Positions 45,261-56,999 of a stretch of 64,000 nucleotides of DNA are shown piece by piece; the first letter of the stretch is position 1, and each line of letters begins with the position of its first letter. Origin of the DNA: Isoetes taiwanensis (taxonomy: Eukaryota > Streptophyta > Lycopodiopsida > Isoetales > Isoetaceae); the NCBI GenBank assembly GCA_021234155.1, contig JAJEKV010000080.1:1782182-1846181 (forward strand), in the 5' to 3' direction. The position numbers and the translations under genes were made by a program. The notes beneath the pieces are model-generated. The model saw only the letters and a program-made list of their open reading frames with translations. It was not told where the DNA came from and did not search any database.

Positions 45261-47397
45261 GTTAGTCTTTTTTTTAGTTCATCCCATGCAATAACATTTT
45301 GGAATTTCATCCCATGCATAAGAACATAAAGTTTGAAATTACTAAGAACTTTAGACTAAATTAAACTTTAGACGATCATAGAATGACGTATACGAAATGA
45401 ACGAATGAGCATATGAACATAAAATTTGAAATTAATAAGAACTTTGAACAAAATTATTAAAACTTTAAACGATCATAGAACGACGAATAGGAAATAAACG
45501 AAGTTCTGAAATTATTGAGAACTTTACACCATAGAACGACTAATATGAAATGAACAAACTTACAATCTATCAAGCTTGATTGACAGCGATCGTTAAGGAA
45601 TGTTTGTTCCAATTCTTATGATTGCATGTGTTAGTAAGGAATGTTTGTTCCAATTCTTATGATTGCATGTGTTGTAAGGGTGGAAACCATAAGATCCAAT
45701 AAATTTTGGTGACTTTCTCCATGGCATTTATAGAGTTTCTTCCTTTCGCAAGATGCACATGTTATACCTCTCTAATTGATTGCAAAAGAATGTATCGACA
45801 AGCGTGAATTGCATGTAAGCCATTGGAGGCAAAAGCCTTTATAACCATAAGAGGAAAGTATGCACATGTAGTGACTCTTGAATTGCACCTAGGCCATTGC
45901 AAGCGTACACACATAGTGGTCCTATGACGTTAAGGAGTAACCAAAGCTTTAACCTATATTCTAAAATTTAGCATCATATTCTACTTAAATATTGGTCCTC
46001 CTACTATGTTAAGGAGTAACCAATTTTTTAACACCAATTCTACTCAGGTATTGTAACTTTAATGATTGTTTATTCTAAAGGACCTCCATATAGTAAACTT
46101 TAGGTCAGTTGTTGCTGCATCTTGACAGAAATTCCATTTGTTCTTCTATCCTCTGTTTATTATGTATTGATGTAAACTAATTTAGGCTCCATTCTCCAAC
46201 GAAAGGAGGGGGTCCCAACAAAGGGAGGGGCCCCGCGATCAGTAGTAATCATACATTATATTTGCTCTATATTATATTCATCAAATAACATGCTCTGCAT
46301 TTGCATTTCATGATTGATTCTTAACCATTTCGATCTACCTCATCTGCATTGCTTTTCCATTTGCGTCTTTATTTTGCAATTATGATGCAGTTGTATCTAA
46401 CAAGGACATATCAATCATATGACCGTATTTAACAAAGCAAGTTGCTAGATGAGTTAAAGAACCTATAGAATGCTTTTGTAATTGTTATGAAAAAGCACCA
46501 TACACTACTTTAGTATAGGTTAATATTACCTTATAGATTGAACATAAATTTTAGAAATGCTTACTTTTAGTTGTGTGATTAAATTGTGAATGTATTTCTA
46601 TAATCCATCTTACAATCTTTTTTTGCAGTTATTGCATTCTTGATGATGGACATAACCTGGAAGGGATCTCAAATGCGCTGCATCACTTGCTGGGCATTGG
46701 AGCCTAGGAAAGTTCATAGCGTTGTATGATGGTAACCATATCTTTATTGAAGGCAATACGAATATTGCATTTACTCGGGATTTTCAAGCTCGCATACTTA
46801 GATTCTAGACTATTTTTGCAACTAGGAATATGCATCACAACTGTTTGTTGTATTGTTCAATCAATCTAGCTCATTGCAACATGATTATAATTAGATTGTA
46901 ATTCGAAAATTAGGTGAAAGATGAGAAATTAGATGGATTAATATTGACAAATATTTGCCCCTGGTTAATATGGACAAAGATTTGCTCCTCTACCCTTTGG
47001 AACTTGCTCTGAGGCCTTTGTACAACTATATAAGCTATAATAAATTAAGCACAGAGTTTCTAATCGAAGGGGCATTTTCCAACCAATGAAATGCACTATT
47101 TGCATCAGTATTTAACCGTTTTCACCAAAAAAATATAACTGAACCTTGAATGTTGCTCAAAGGAAGGTTGTCCAGAATAAATAGGCTTGAGGGCAAAGGT
47201 TTTAGTTGTTCTGTTGCCGAGCTTTTGGTGGTTGTCCCTATGTGCTTCAGGAGAGAATATCATTTTATTATCAACCCCTATATTTATATAACTCAAAATG
47301 AAAGTCATAGAAATCCATATTGGACATCTAGAAGAAGAAATAACATTTATCCAAATGCAAAAGCAAGCAATTAAGTTTAATTCCTACAATAGAACCG
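45261..47397. other. No gene; diverged tandem repeats
   Basis: It contains a 41-bp unit repeated in tandem at 45594 and 45635 (TAAGGAATGTTTGTTCCAAT and following bases) and older repeats at 45321-45540 with GAACATAAA-TTTGAAATTA-TAAGAACTTT and GATCATAGAA-GACG motifs. A G-rich spot lies near 46203-46240. No protein family is seen. It may include the body of the Helitron that ends at 47433. Confidence 0.45.
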
Positions 47398-47403
47398 TAT
47401 TTA

Positions 47404-47434
47404 TGCCCGGCAACGCCGGGCACCCGTTACTAGT
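47404..47434 (+). mobile_element. Helitron 3' terminus
   Basis: TGCCCGGC-AAC-GCCGGGCA forms an 8-bp stem with a 3-base loop. It is followed by CCCGTTA and CTAG (47430-47433) and then T. This is the standard plant Helitron end: a short GC-rich hairpin a few bases upstream of CTRR, inserted before a T. The 5' TC end was not located. The related end at 22544-22572 shares GCCGGGCAC-CGTT-CTAGT. Confidence 0.75.
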
Positions 47435-47560
47435 CTGCATTATATTGTCTAATTTGAGCAATGGCTCGTCTTCTTTTGAGGGGATCCTTTATTCCTCTTA
47501 AGTTCCAAGATAATATCTTCATGGAAAAAGCAAATTGACCTTTAAGAATAGAATACTGCT

Positions 47561-50272
47561 TTAATGATTTCTCAATCTTCTATTAGCTTTTTGTCTAGTG
47601 TTAGCAGTAGGGGTTCCAAATGAAGCATGCCCTTTCTTGGAGGCTAATTTCCCTCCCCCCCTCCCGTCCCCTTTAGATTTCTCAATCAAGGTCTTATTAT
47701 TTTTCCCCTCATCTGTATCAGAAGGCTTATGCAGATAGGAGTCATCTTCCCAGTTGGTGACAATAAGACTATTTGGATTGGAATTCTCCTTATCATGATT
47801 AAATGTTTCTAAGGAATGAGAGCAATCCCAAAATTTAGAATTACAACAATCATGATTAAAAGAAGAATTAGACATCAAATTATCTGAGTTGGGAGAGTTT
47901 AAGACTTGCCTGGAAATGAGTTGCTCCATATCTTCATTGTTTACAAGTATTTCTTGATTTACCTGAGCTTGCATCTCCTGAGTCAATGGAACCCAATCTG
48001 TATGTGTGCCAATGATGTCATCCATTATTCCTAAACTACAATTGATTATGCCTTTATCCATTTGATCTGAATTGCTACATCTTGTTTCATTAGCTGAGAC
48101 CATAGCTGTTCCAGGATATCTTATTTTTCCTTTGATCATACCATCATTCTCAGTAAGATCTTTCTGCCCTGAGTTGCTGTGGACCACATTATTTTGTCCG
48201 TCCTCTGAATCTTGAACAACCATATCTTTTAAATTAAGCTGTTCTTGAAGCTCAGCAATCTGAATTGCAATGCCTGGGGATAAGCCATCAAATTTCTTTG
48301 AGATTGGTGGTTGGCAATTAATTTCTGGGGAAAAATCAATGAGGTAAGATGTATGATTGATAATTATATTAGGAGAAATGAGAGAAGAGGGGACAGAGGC
48401 AATTGGCTCCATTGTGTCTGCACAAAATTCCTCAGATAAGTCAGTTAGAATATTAAAGCTATTAGAACAGATAACCTTTGAGGGACTATTTGTGGACGTG
48501 CTGGTGTGGACATCTTGATTTGTTGCTGAAGGTAGAACTTGTGCTGGAGGAATGAGAACTCCAGGAGACTTGTACATTTGCAAGGCAGCTGGTATATCAG
48601 AATCCAGGCCTCCTTCTGAACTTTCCAAATCATTAGTTAATGGAATCTCAATCCCTGTAGCTGGTGTTTTGGAGAAATTTTTGTCATTCAAGTCATATTT
48701 TCCATTTTGCTTCGATGTGTCTTCTGCAGGAGCTTTAGGAACTCTGTGTATAGCAATTCCTTTGTTGTGCTTCATTCCTGCCATATTTTACAGATAATTA
48801 TCTTTACTAATTTCCAGAATAGAATTAAGGATTTTGTGTAAATCAATGGAATTGAGAGCCATTGGTGCTTTCCCTTTTAAAACTTTTCTATTCCATTCCA
48901 TTCTCTAAGGCCTTTGAGAGGCTACATTGAGTTGATAGTCTGCTTGCTGCTAGATTTTCTCCTTATTTGCTGTATTTTTGTTGACTGTAGCCATATTGCC
49001 TCTGTTCAGAATAATGATTTTGACAGGAGGCTCTATCAGGAAAGAATATTCTGAGTGTTGACTTTGCAGAAGAGGTAGACCATCCTTTATAGCCTTTTTC
49101 TCTGCAGCCATATTCTTCTTCTTTTGAATTCTTTTCCAGGAATCCAATTTTGCATACTCTGATTCTCTTTAAACACTGTGTTTTTAACCTGCTGATTTGT
49201 GCCCTTTTGCTGAAGATCATCAGAATTAACGCCCTTTTCCATGTCTAGAGTTTCAGATGTAGCAGGAGTGGTCGAGCAGTTGGAACAAGAGAAATGCTTG
49301 AATTGCATTTATGGCAAAGAATTGGAAGACCAATCCATCTTAATTGTGGAGTAGCTTTAGATCCAAAGAAGTCAATGAAAGGAAGGGAGGTTGGAATTGG
49401 CTTAGAAAAGTCAATTTGGACATAGCATTTAGGAGGTTTGTATGGAGAATATTTAGTTGCAATATAGGAACCAATGGAATTAAATATATTTGAGAAACAT
49501 TCCTCATGCCAATAAATAGGACTGAGATCATTCATTGGAACGGAAGCAATGCATAATTTCTCAAATTCTTGCAAAGAGAGGTTGGAACACCATTTTAAAA
49601 AATAGAGTTCGAAAGTGTCACAAGTAAGGCGACCAGTTTTGAGAAAAAAGTTGGCAGTTCTAGAGTTGCCACATTCAATCATAATATATGGGAAGTTTTG
49701 CCAAAAGATTGAAATTATAACCACTTCTTTATGAAGTTTTAGTAGCTGATCCCACATCCTCTCAATTTTAAGCCCGATCTTATCAACCCTAACCAAACAG
49801 CAGTGTTTTGCAAAGTTTGAATTCTAGAGGCAATCATAGGGGAGTGTAGTTTGATACCTTTGAACAGGTGAACAGACGAAGGTGTCAGAGCTTTCAGTTG
49901 ATTTAAATTGTTGGCGATCTCATGGTCTGTGAAAATTTTCGCTGCAGGTCTCTATGGTCCATTTTGAATAGGCACTCCATTTGTGTCAAGCATTGGGTCA
50001 CCATTGTAGCCAGCATCGTTGCATAGGTTATCCCAAATTGGAGTGGATCGATCAAGATGATACATCCCTTTTTGATTGAGATCAAGATTAGAGAAGTCTC
50101 CAAATTTAATAAAGGAAGAGGATTGATTATGGAATTTACTTAACTGAGATAGAAGATCGGCTCGATCACTGGAAGGGAGGAGCATAAACTGATGCAGAAA
50201 GGAAATGGAGCTAATGTTTAGGGCTTTTGCAGAGATATTTTTTCCTTTTTTTGAATTTTCAGCCAGAGCCAT
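47561..50272 (-). pseudogene. LINE ORF1 (nucleic-acid-binding protein), decayed
   Basis: Minus strand. The frame starting at 50272 (MALAENSKKGKN) breaks and shifts several times. The 49245-49796 segment (KLHKEVVIISIFWQNFPYIM, AIGSYIATKYSPYKPPKCYVQ-like) resembles the DUF4283-type fold of plant LINE ORF1 proteins, followed by a Cys-rich zinc-knuckle relic (PILCHKC; FSCSNC). A 407-codon open stretch (47561-48784), rich in Asn and Ser, ends with GTPTANTRQKANRRLRNH, a common kind of basic ORF1 C-terminus. By strand it is upstream of the ORF2 at 38402-40895, so it probably belongs to the same element, separated from it by later insertions. Confidence 0.7.
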
Positions 50273-50426
50273 TAAAGATTGGAAAAAGCACAGGAGAAAG
50301 CAACAAGGAGGACAAGAAAGGCTATAATTATGAAGGAAAGAAAGCAGAGAAGCTATCTAACAAATTTGAGAGATCGGAATACCAAAATTTTGCCATAATA
50401 ATTAATTCAATAGCAAATCGACAAGC

Positions 50427-50909
50427 TTACTGATCAGGGTATACTTTAACCGAGATCTTTTCATCTGTCCATTCACATTTGACTCTAAAAATGCATGTAG
50501 CCAAAATTTGATTGCTTCCAGTAAATTCCTCAAGCCAAGAATTGAGCATTTGAACTTCAAATTCTGTACAGCTCGGAACGAAAAAGTATTTTTGATGAAA
50601 TAGATGATCTGGAAACCACTGATTAGTTATAATAGAATTCCACAGTTCGGATGGGGAGCCACAAAGGAAACCACAGGTAAATCTTGCACCATGTTTGATA
50701 ATTGCAAAGATTTTGGTGTCTATAGAAAGCTGAGAAAGAGGACAATTCAAAGTAGCTAGCCCTCTACAGGGGCAGCTAGAAATTTCTCTGAGATTCTCGT
50801 GCAATGTGGATTCAATTCGGTGGAAGGAGCTGAAATTTTGCCAAGAAAAGGTTTGAAACCAAAAAAGAGGGAAAAGACAAAAAAAATTCAAGATTTTAGG
50901 CGCTCCCAT
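50427..50909 (-). CDS. Unrecognised 160-codon ORF just upstream of LINE ORF1
   Basis: An uninterrupted minus-strand ORF that ends 154 bp before the first ATG of LINE ORF1 and begins about 15 bp from the inferred LINE 5' boundary at 50924. It has a hydrophobic, Phe/Trp-rich N-terminus (FFCLFPLFWFQTF), a Cys-containing middle (SSCPCRGLATLNCPL) and a charged C-terminus (CEWTDEKISVKVYPDQ). I do not recognise it. It may be an extra upstream ORF of the LINE, captured host sequence, or chance. The neighbouring ORF1 is riddled with stops, so an intact 160-codon frame stands out. Confidence 0.35.
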   Translation of the reverse strand: MGAPKILNFFCLFPLFWFQTFSWQNFSSFHRIESTLHENLREISSCPCRGLATLNCPLSQLSIDTKIFAIIKHGARFTCGFLCGSPSELWNSIITNQWFPDHLFHQKYFFVPSCTEFEVQMLNSWLEEFTGSNQILATCIFRVKCEWTDEKISVKVYPDQ

Positions 50910-51111
50910 GATTTCTCTACGTTATGAAAATCATAAATTTTTTATGTTCGACATCATGTTGTGTCCTTCAATAGGCACACTACCACATTAAAAGTGGTGA
51001 TGATGGAGAGGGAGGATGCAACGTATAGAAAAGCTATGCAGAGCTCCTCCTCTCCCTAGCTGAAAAAATAATTGAATTGCTTGGGCAACGAGATGCTAGC
51101 TCCTCGGCCAC

Positions 51112-53214
51112 TGTTGAACCTGGTTCCCTAGCCAGGCCAACACCCACAAAAACCTTAAAATTGAAATCATTGAATAACAACAAGTCCAGAATCCAGATTT
51201 GCACCAGAACTTCAAAAGGAAAGCTAATATTCAATAAGAAATAATAGTAGAAACTTCCCTTGCAGGGGACCTTCAGTTCAAATATGGAGGGGGCTGCCAC
51301 ACCCCCCCTTGAGCACTGCCACCATGCTCCAATGAAAAACGTGAAGGGAAGAGGAGCTGCTTTTGCTCCTCAAAATACTTATATTTTTTACAACAAAATC
51401 TAGACTGTCCAATTTCACCCCTTCATCTAAACCATTAAAATCACCTCTTCATCGTCGCCCTTCAATTCTTCACCTCTTCATCTCCACCATACAATACCTC
51501 ATTATAATATTTTAACATTGCCCCAAATTACATTTTTTAACCATTTCCCCAAATAATATCTTCTCAATCGCACACACACATGTTGGACCACTTGTAGTTC
51601 AACATTATGCCCCAAAAAAAGAATGGGCCGGTCCCCTCGGCCCTCAACCAGCACAAAAGAAAAAGAAAAAAATAATGTGAGTTTTTAAAGTGCCTCCTAG
51701 GCACTGGAAGGTTTAACGTGTATTCCAACACAATGTGAGTTTTTAAGGTGCCTCCTAGGCACCGGAGTTTTGGTTTAGGTGTAACTCCAACACCTTCGTG
51801 CTATAAAGACCTTGGGAACCATAGCTTGATTCCAAACAAGGGTAATGGTATAGTCAAAACCAGGCAATAATGGTCAATAGGGTTAGGGTATGCCTTGAGG
51901 TTTCATCAGGACCAGAACAGATCGAGCGGCAAGAAAACGAGAAGGCGGTTGGTGGTCTGGACAGAATGGGAAGAGATGATCTTTTAGGGTTAGGTTATAG
52001 AGGCGCTGCAACAAACCCGACAAAGCCAAAGATAGAATCTGGTAAGAACGGTTCTCATGGAGATAAGATTGCAGCCCGAAATTAGAAGAAAAATCTAGCT
52101 ATGCTTGCAGCAACATTGCTTCTAGAACTGCATCGGGCTAAGCAGAGGAGATATTTGGGTATATGCAACTCAGAATGACAAACTTTGGCTGTGGCGGTTT
52201 TGAAAGTTTTTGACAAACAAATGATGGTTGTAGTAGAGATAAGAAAGCATTGATGCAAAATATATGGCCTTAGAGTGCAAGGCAATGAAACAAGAGCAAG
52301 CAAAGGCATTTTGACTATTTTAAGTGCAGACTCAACAGAAGCACAACAAGGATTTTAAATTCTGCTGATAAAGCTCCAAGTCATGGTAAGCTTCTGCTTC
52401 TGTTTAGTTTAACACTTCAAGCATAGTTGCAGATACTAGATCACTGCATAGATGAGGCTGCAAGTCGGAATTGCCACACAAGAGCTGCTGCATATATCTT
52501 CTGCCCAAAAATATCTCGGTTACTCTGTTCTAAAATTTTAGTATTATGAAAAGCCAAGGCCACAGTGCTTTGAAAAGCCAAGGCCTTAGAAATACATCGA
52601 GATATGCTCTAGCAATCTGCAACACTGGACAGTATTCTGAGAACAACATTAAATTCAATATTCCGAGGGCAGAAATCCTTCTGGCACATAAAAACCTTTG
52701 GGGAAGCTTGGAGTCCCACCAGGAGTGCCATAATGTTGAACCTGGTTCCCCAGCCAGGCCAACACCCACAAAAACCTTAAAATTAAAATCATTGAATAAC
52801 AACAAGTCCATAATCCAGATTTGCACCAGAACTTCAAAAGGAAAGCTAATATTCAATAAGAAATAATACATAGAAACTTCCCTTGCAAGGGACCTTCAGT
52901 TCAAATATGGAGGGGGCTGCCACACCCCTCCTTGAGCACTGCCACCATGCTCCAATGAAAAACGTGAAGGGAAGAGGAGGAGCTTTTGCTCCTCAAAATA
53001 CTTATATTTTTTATAACAAAATCTAGACTGTCCAATTTCACCCCTTCATCTAAACCATTAAAATCACCTCTTCATCCTCGCCCTTCAATTCTTCACCTCT
53101 TCATCTCCACCATACAATACCTCATTATAATATTATAATATTGCCCCAAATTACATTTTTTAACCATTGCCCCAAACAGCCACACACACATATTGGACCA
53201 CTTGTGGTTCAACA
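51112..53214. mobile_element. Non-autonomous LTR retrotransposon, 2.1 kb, in the legumin-like pseudogene
   Basis: LTR 51112-51604 and LTR 52734-53214 both begin TGTTGAACCTGGTTCCC and end in GTTCAACA, and they differ at relatively few sites, so this is one of the younger insertions here. Target duplication: GCCAC (51107-51111) against ACCAC (53215-53219), one mismatch. The 1.13-kb interior has no gag or pol motif that I recognise and carries a 58-bp-period repeat around GTGCCTCCTAGGCAC (51674 and 51732). No canonical primer site follows the first LTR. It interrupts the last coding region of the cupin pseudogene at the FRAST/VAEEL junction. Confidence 0.85.
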
Positions 53215-54301
53215 ACCACCTTCGTGCTTGCTCTGAACGCACTCGACAAGACACCTCTAAGAATGGTGCATGCAAGAAATTGCCTCCAGCAAGAAAGGAC
53301 GTCTCAGAGCGGAGCTGCATATTCGACATTACGAGGAGATAAAGAACAAATGAATGGAGAAAGTGAGAAGGGAAGCAACATGCAAGTTTAAACAATAAAT
53401 GAAAGTGCAGTATTGGTTTATCGATTGTTGTTGATCACTTCAAAAGCGTAGAACCCCTCCTCCCTGGTGAGTGGCACGTGAGGATGGGATCTAGGGATCA
53501 ATGCAAGGTCTCTCTGCCTTAGCTCCCTTTTGTCGACCCTTTTTCCATTGCTCAAAATGACCTCCAGCCTCGTGGATCCTTGGATGACGTAAATGGTTTT
53601 GTCACCATTGTGGGCGTAGTTTGGCACAAACATGGCTCTCTAACGTCACGAACAAAAAAAACATGCATAAGATAAACCAAATAACTAAGGAAACATGGCT
53701 TAGCACTCCCTATACCCTCCGTCCCTAAAGCAATATGCTCACCCCTTCTAAGCCTAGATAGCATGCTGCCATACGCAAACATGCCAAGAAGGGCATCCTC
53801 CTGTTGTTCACCTCGTGGAGCTCTCCGTCGTTTCTTACTCTGAACTCTGGGAAGCCTGCCGTGAGCTAGTGAACAAGGTGGGTGGCACCTATGTTCAAGA
53901 TAGACCTTTGTAGCTGCATATCCTGTCTAGAGACCTTGATAATTCTAATTTGGTTTTGTTGCCTCTCGACCAACTCCCGCACCCTTTGGTCGAAGATGTC
54001 CCATGCTTGAGCTAAAGCACGCAGGCTAAAGGTAGCGACGACATTGAAGAGGTCAAAGTTTTGCATCCAGGAACAACATGCATTCGTGCTTATTACTATA
54101 GCATCGAGTTGGCAATGAAAGAGGAAGGTAACATTGACAAAGAGACGAAAAGGCGAAGGGTGGCATCCCTCGCCTTAAGATTCCTACCGATGTGGAAGAA
54201 AGCAATGCCAAGTATCTCTGCCCGCTCTTCTTGGTCATTGTAAAACTAAAATGCATGTCCGTGAGATATAGCTGCCACATCACCCTCCCTTATATGGAAT
54301 T
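53215..54301 (-). pseudogene. Central exons of legumin-like copy 1
   Basis: Minus-strand coding blocks between the two inserted elements. The second cupin barrel at 53418-53633 is followed by a probable intron and a short exon with the FRAST motif near 53235. Upstream blocks at 53780-54060 and 54200-54300 hold the linker and first-barrel sequence. An in-frame stop after GHAF near 54245 and frame shifts around 53870 and 53700 are visible. Exon limits are estimated from the family and from copies 2 and 3. Confidence 0.7.
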
Positions 54302-55878
54302 TGTGATGCTCGCGATGAAATATACGACGCCCCGTATACCTCTTGGGAAATCCCCCATTCGGCAAGGTTTGCCGCACTTGCCCTCCATCTATCCCGTCTT
54401 GGGATGGCCCGAACACGGGAAGGAGACATGAAAATGTCTTGCGCGCCTGTCTCCTATGGGCTCCTATACAGCAGAAGCATAAATATAAACATCAGCACTA
54501 GCAATAACAATACAAGCATCTACCTCGAAAGATAGTGCCATCCATCCATCCATCCATCCATCCATAGATCCATCATTGACATCAATACGTCATCCATCAC
54601 ATGAGCTCCTATCCAGGCTCAGACTCATGGGGAAAGTAGACTGACAGCTAGAGTCTCAAGATAGAACAAACTGGATTTATGAGGATGAATTAGGCTTTGT
54701 TGTGACTATAACCTAATAACCCCTTGATGTCACCCAATAAGGCTACTCCGGGTTCCCCTGTCCGATAAGGTAGGAAGGGTTGCATGTTCCTTTTCCAGAA
54801 CCCAGTGGTCTGATAGGTGGCTGCAGGATCGTGAGGACGCACGTCCTTACCCAAATGAACTCCCCGAAACAAGAGCCAGACCAACACTTGCAACTCTTAT
54901 GGTCAAGGCGACACCATCGACCTAGAAAGTGCTAGATTCATACCCGGCCCTCTCAAAGCGATCGGCTATAAGCCTATCTAGCTCCAAGTCTACAGTAGCT
55001 ACGCTTAGTAGGGGCTCCCTCTATCTTGCCACTGACTCCATTGTGTGGTGCTCAGTCACTCCATAGCCTCCATAGCTTGATGGGTTCTATTCGCATGTCA
55101 CATATAATAAGAACTAAAGGGTCTAAACTAGAACCATCCCTACACAAGGCTACTAGGTCTCTACCTCCTTTCCTAATACATGAGGTGCAAACATGATCAA
55201 CCAACATCGTCTACCCACATAACATGATAAATAATAAGAATAATATCTAATCCTAATCGCATGCACCTAACTTACAGTTAAGGTTCATTGATTAGGGTTC
55301 GAGATCCAAACTAAGGGTCCTAGAATGGCTCTACTAGAGATACAAGATGCTAACTCATCTGGAATCCTAACTTCCAGATGATCTACCAAGGAAACTACTC
55401 CAAATACCTGCTCTGGAGGAACTTCCACCTGCTCTTGGCATATCCATTGCTCTGCGAGTGATTTGAGGTAGCTCTGCTCCCAGTCTTTCTAATGTGCACA
55501 TGCTCCTAGAGCTGTTGTGCTATGATATGCTATGCTATGTTGCAGTAGATGATTCTCGAATGGATTTTTGAGCGCGAACAGGGTTCTAGGACGGTTGAAG
55601 AAGAAAAATGGCATGGGGTTAGGGTTTGGCCATTAGTAGGTTCGGGTTGCCATGTCATGCCATGTGGCTGCAATAGAATGCATCCATGTGGGAGGTTGCC
55701 AATAGGATGGAACCATGTGGAAATAGTTCCATACCTAAAGTTAGCTAAGTTATGTATGATGACTTAGGCCATGTTCCCTTCTCCACACTAAGGTATACAA
55801 GGCTAGTAAGGTAGGCTTGTATGGTGATATGGCCTAAAATATACATATTTATACCATATATTTTAGGGGAACGTCACA
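54302..55878 (+). mobile_element. Solo LTR, 1577 bp, with perfect 5-bp target duplication GAATT
   Basis: It begins TGTGATGCTCGCGATG and ends GGGGAACGTCACA, flanked by GAATT at 54297-54301 and 55879-55883. It is a diverged relative of the solo LTR at 20155-21812 (shared TATACGACGCCCCG, GTCTTGCGCGCC and CTTCCAGATGATCTACCAAG). A TCCA-repeat at about 54538-54565 is private to this copy. It sits between the first-barrel sequence and the upstream exon of legumin-like copy 1. Confidence 0.88.
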
Positions 55879-56150
55879 GAATTGGCTTCTCTAAGCAATG
55901 ATGACACCTATGATTCCATAACCTATCACGATGGTCCTCAAGCAACCGACATTTTGGAACATAAGGGAGTCCAATCCATTAAAGTCAACGACGATCTGCA
56001 TTGAATCCAAACTTTTCTCGCATTGAGAACTCTTCCATATTCCTTCTCTCTAGTCTACATCCCTCACTCTTTATCTCCATCCTTGGCTGTCGAGCTTGGA
56101 TAATGCCACAGAAGAAGGACAAGAATGGCAATTAGGAATTTGTGCATGGC

Positions 56151-56300
56151 CATTTCGCTTGCAGAAGCGTACGTTGTCTTTGGCGGAGGACAAGAGGCCT
56201 AGCCACGAGGGCACTCTTTATATAGACGTCAATAGATCGTTCCATGCACATGCATGGCTGCATGCAGGCGCATGCAACTTGCCAATCCAATTTCACACCC
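56151..56300 (-). promoter_or_regulatory. Legumin-like promoter relic: TATA box and RY motif
   Basis: Upstream of the ATG at 56153 (minus strand) lies TATATAAA (56217-56224), about 64 bp before the ATG. CATGCATG (56249-56256) is flanked by two more CATGC cores. CATGCATG is the RY/legumin-box motif bound by B3 factors (ABI3/FUS3/LEC2 type) in seed storage gene promoters. That it survives in front of a pseudogene supports the storage-protein identification. Activity cannot be judged from sequence. Confidence 0.6.
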
Positions 56301-56329
56301 CCATGGCATGGTAGTCACCTACAATGTGG

Positions 56330-56790
56330 CAACATAAGAGAAGGTTGCACACATGTACATAAATTGCTGTCTCTGCATTTATACTTGTATTTGACTCTTT
56401 GATTGAATAAAGTCTGACGTCCTTCAACAAAAAAAAATGTACATAAATTGCTTCCATCAGTAGTTTGACTGATAGATTAATGAGTTCATGTCTTCTAGGT
56501 TTGAGACTCAGAAATAAACAAAAATTACCAAAAATGCATGTAAAAATATGATTTGATTGCTAAAACAACAATAGATTTGTTTCTCTGACACTAGTTCTTT
56601 ATCCCCTTGTCCGCCCAACGCCCAGCGCCTCCGCCCAAGCCCAGCGCCTTCACTCTCTCTCTCTAGCGCCCTCACTCTCTCTCTAGCGCCTTCACTGCCC
56701 TTGCATAGAGCCCCCTTGATTTGCCCCTTTCTGGCTTTCTCTCTCTAGGGTTTACAATCTCTCTCTAGCCCCAAAACCCCAAAACCCCCA
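56330..56790. other. No gene; CT-rich low-complexity sequence
   Basis: AT-rich sequence followed by CTCTCTCT-type runs and CCCAGCGCC repeats (56600-56770). No ORF is supported. Confidence 0.6.
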
Positions 56791-56966
56791 AAAGGTGCTC
56801 TGACTGCGATTTTGAGTCCCCAAATTGGATTCTAAGCATGCTTTTTACAGCCAGAGACCCCATAGCCTTTGGAAGCCCAAAAGGTGCTCTGACTGCGATT
56901 TTGGGTCCCCAAATTGGATTCTAAGCACGCTTTTTACAGCCAGAGACCCCATAGCCTTTGGAAGTC
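56791..56966. repeat. Tandem duplication, 89-bp unit, two near-identical copies
   Basis: AAAGGTGCTCTGACTGCGAT starts at 56791 and again at 56880, with only two or three differences over the unit. High identity in an otherwise decayed region suggests a recent duplication. It lies next to the 5' side of the GC-rich LINE and may be part of its 5' region. Confidence 0.93.
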
Positions 56967-56999
56967 AGACAACTCTGCCATAGCCTAAACCTTGCTTGA

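Larger units (their letters stand above)
50925..56300 (-). pseudogene. 11S globulin (legumin)-like cupin pseudogene, copy 1, split by two retroelements
   Basis: Transcript order on the minus strand: ATG at 56153 with a signal peptide (MAMHKFLIAILVLLLW, then PSSTA) and an early stop; LDSLMFQNVGCLRTI (about 55980); cupin strand GDVAAIS and FYNDQEERAEILGI (about 54280-54200); FSLRALAQAWDIFDQRVREL (54030-53970), like the LLAEAF-V region of 11S globulins; EVNNRRMPF (about 53800); the second cupin barrel MFVPNYAHNGDKTIYVIQGS and LIPRSHPHVPL (53633-53418); then FRAST-VAEELASRCPSNSII (53230 joined to 51105). 11S globulins are vacuolar seed or spore storage proteins. A solo LTR (54302-55878) and an LTR element (51112-53214) interrupt it, and stops and frameshifts confirm inactivation. 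Confidence 0.8.
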
